Origin: Planctomycetota bacterium
GTDB lineage: Bacteria; JAJVIF01; JAPKYR01
Length of the DNA: 5,601 bases
NCBI GenBank assembly: GCA_030673355.1
Contig: DAOVJF010000206.1
Span: 1-5,601 of the forward strand
Reading direction: 5' to 3'
Shown: piece by piece, positions 5,431 through 5,601 of the stretch
Position numbering within the stretch: position 1 is the stretch's first letter
Layout: the number at the start of each line of letters is the position of its first letter
Notes under the pieces: model-generated
What the model was told of the DNA's origin: nothing
Database searches by the model: none
Seen by the model: the letters and a program-made list of their open reading frames with translations, nothing else
Translations under genes and position numbers: made by a program

Positions 5431-5601
5431 TCATTCAGGCAGTCGGACAGGCATTACGACCGCGACACGATCCGTACCGGGATAGTCGAATCTTGCAGGT
5501 TCAAGACTCCCGCTATTCGACATCGTGATTTCCTTGCCGGCTAACTTAAGCGTCTCAATAAAGTAGTTCACGTTCAGCGCGAACCTTGCTTCCGGACCTT
5601 C
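5431..5601 (-). CDS. dnaN: DNA polymerase III beta subunit (sliding clamp), C-terminal fragment
   Basis: The last 56 codons of a gene entering from the right edge end at TGA 5433-5431. The fragment reads ARFALNVNYFIETLKLAGKE, then a strand region, and ends VAVVMPVRLPE. This matches the C-terminal domain of beta clamps, where a FNVxYLLDxLK helix is followed by a terminal VMPMRL-type strand. The clamp tethers polymerase and other partners to DNA, and this C-terminal end contributes to the protein-binding pocket. It ends 75 nt before the small regulator on the same strand. The upstream part is outside the window, so I cannot say whether this is the chromosomal copy or one carried by the element. 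Confidence 0.88.
   Translation of the reverse strand, partial: EGPEARFALNVNYFIETLKLAGKEITMSNSGSLEPARFDYPGTDRVAVVMPVRLPE

Noticed and set aside
5195..5434. 79-codon minus-strand ORF
   Set aside because: It overlaps the small regulator in another frame and reads through the intergenic hairpin; the regulator has the better ribosome site and the coupled stop.

Overview
The window comes from a bacterium. The evidence is the C-terminus of a beta sliding clamp (DnaN), a lipoprotein signal peptide, Shine-Dalgarno-type starts and a near-consensus sigma70 promoter. I cannot name a lineage. All convincing genes lie on the minus strand, so the biological order runs from right to left.

Region 1 (about 1-1690) looks like host chromosome. 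It holds a subtilisin-family (S8) serine protease lipoprotein with a strong promoter and ribosome binding site, running off the left edge. Just upstream of its promoter, at 1692-1761, lies a tRNA-Pro(GGG) sequence that is intact from the D-arm to the encoded CCA but lacks the 5' acceptor strand. This is what an integrated element leaves when it enters a tRNA gene. The intact tRNA-Pro should lie off the right side of the window.

Region 2 (about 1762-3098) is AT-rich by eye: one 60-base line of the gene counted by hand is 38% GC, against 58% in a protease line and 52% in an integrase line. It carries one 396-residue gene of unknown function with a possible degenerate PD-(D/E)XK nuclease core, its own promoter, and a terminator upstream that insulates it. 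The unit is bounded by a 14-bp direct repeat (1688-1701 and 3085-3098) made of the tRNA 3' end plus four flanking bases. This suggests a small cargo unit, or two elements stacked at the same attachment site.

Region 3 (about 3099-3444) has no convincing gene. It holds a possible protein remnant, a long-spaced inverted repeat, an imperfect 22-nt direct repeat at a 31-nt period, and two perfect palindromes.

Region 4 (3445-5601) reads, in transcription order: the end of a DnaN-like clamp, a hairpin, a 76-residue ribbon-helix-helix-like protein, a tyrosine recombinase translationally coupled to it by a 4-base overlap, an intrinsic terminator, and a small M15-type peptidase. The terminator lies inside the 5' part of the longest peptidase reading frame, so that long start is probably wrong. 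The integrase and small DNA-binding protein are the likely mobility module of an island at tRNA-Pro, with the nuclease-like gene as cargo. Whether the clamp belongs to the element or to the host cannot be settled here.
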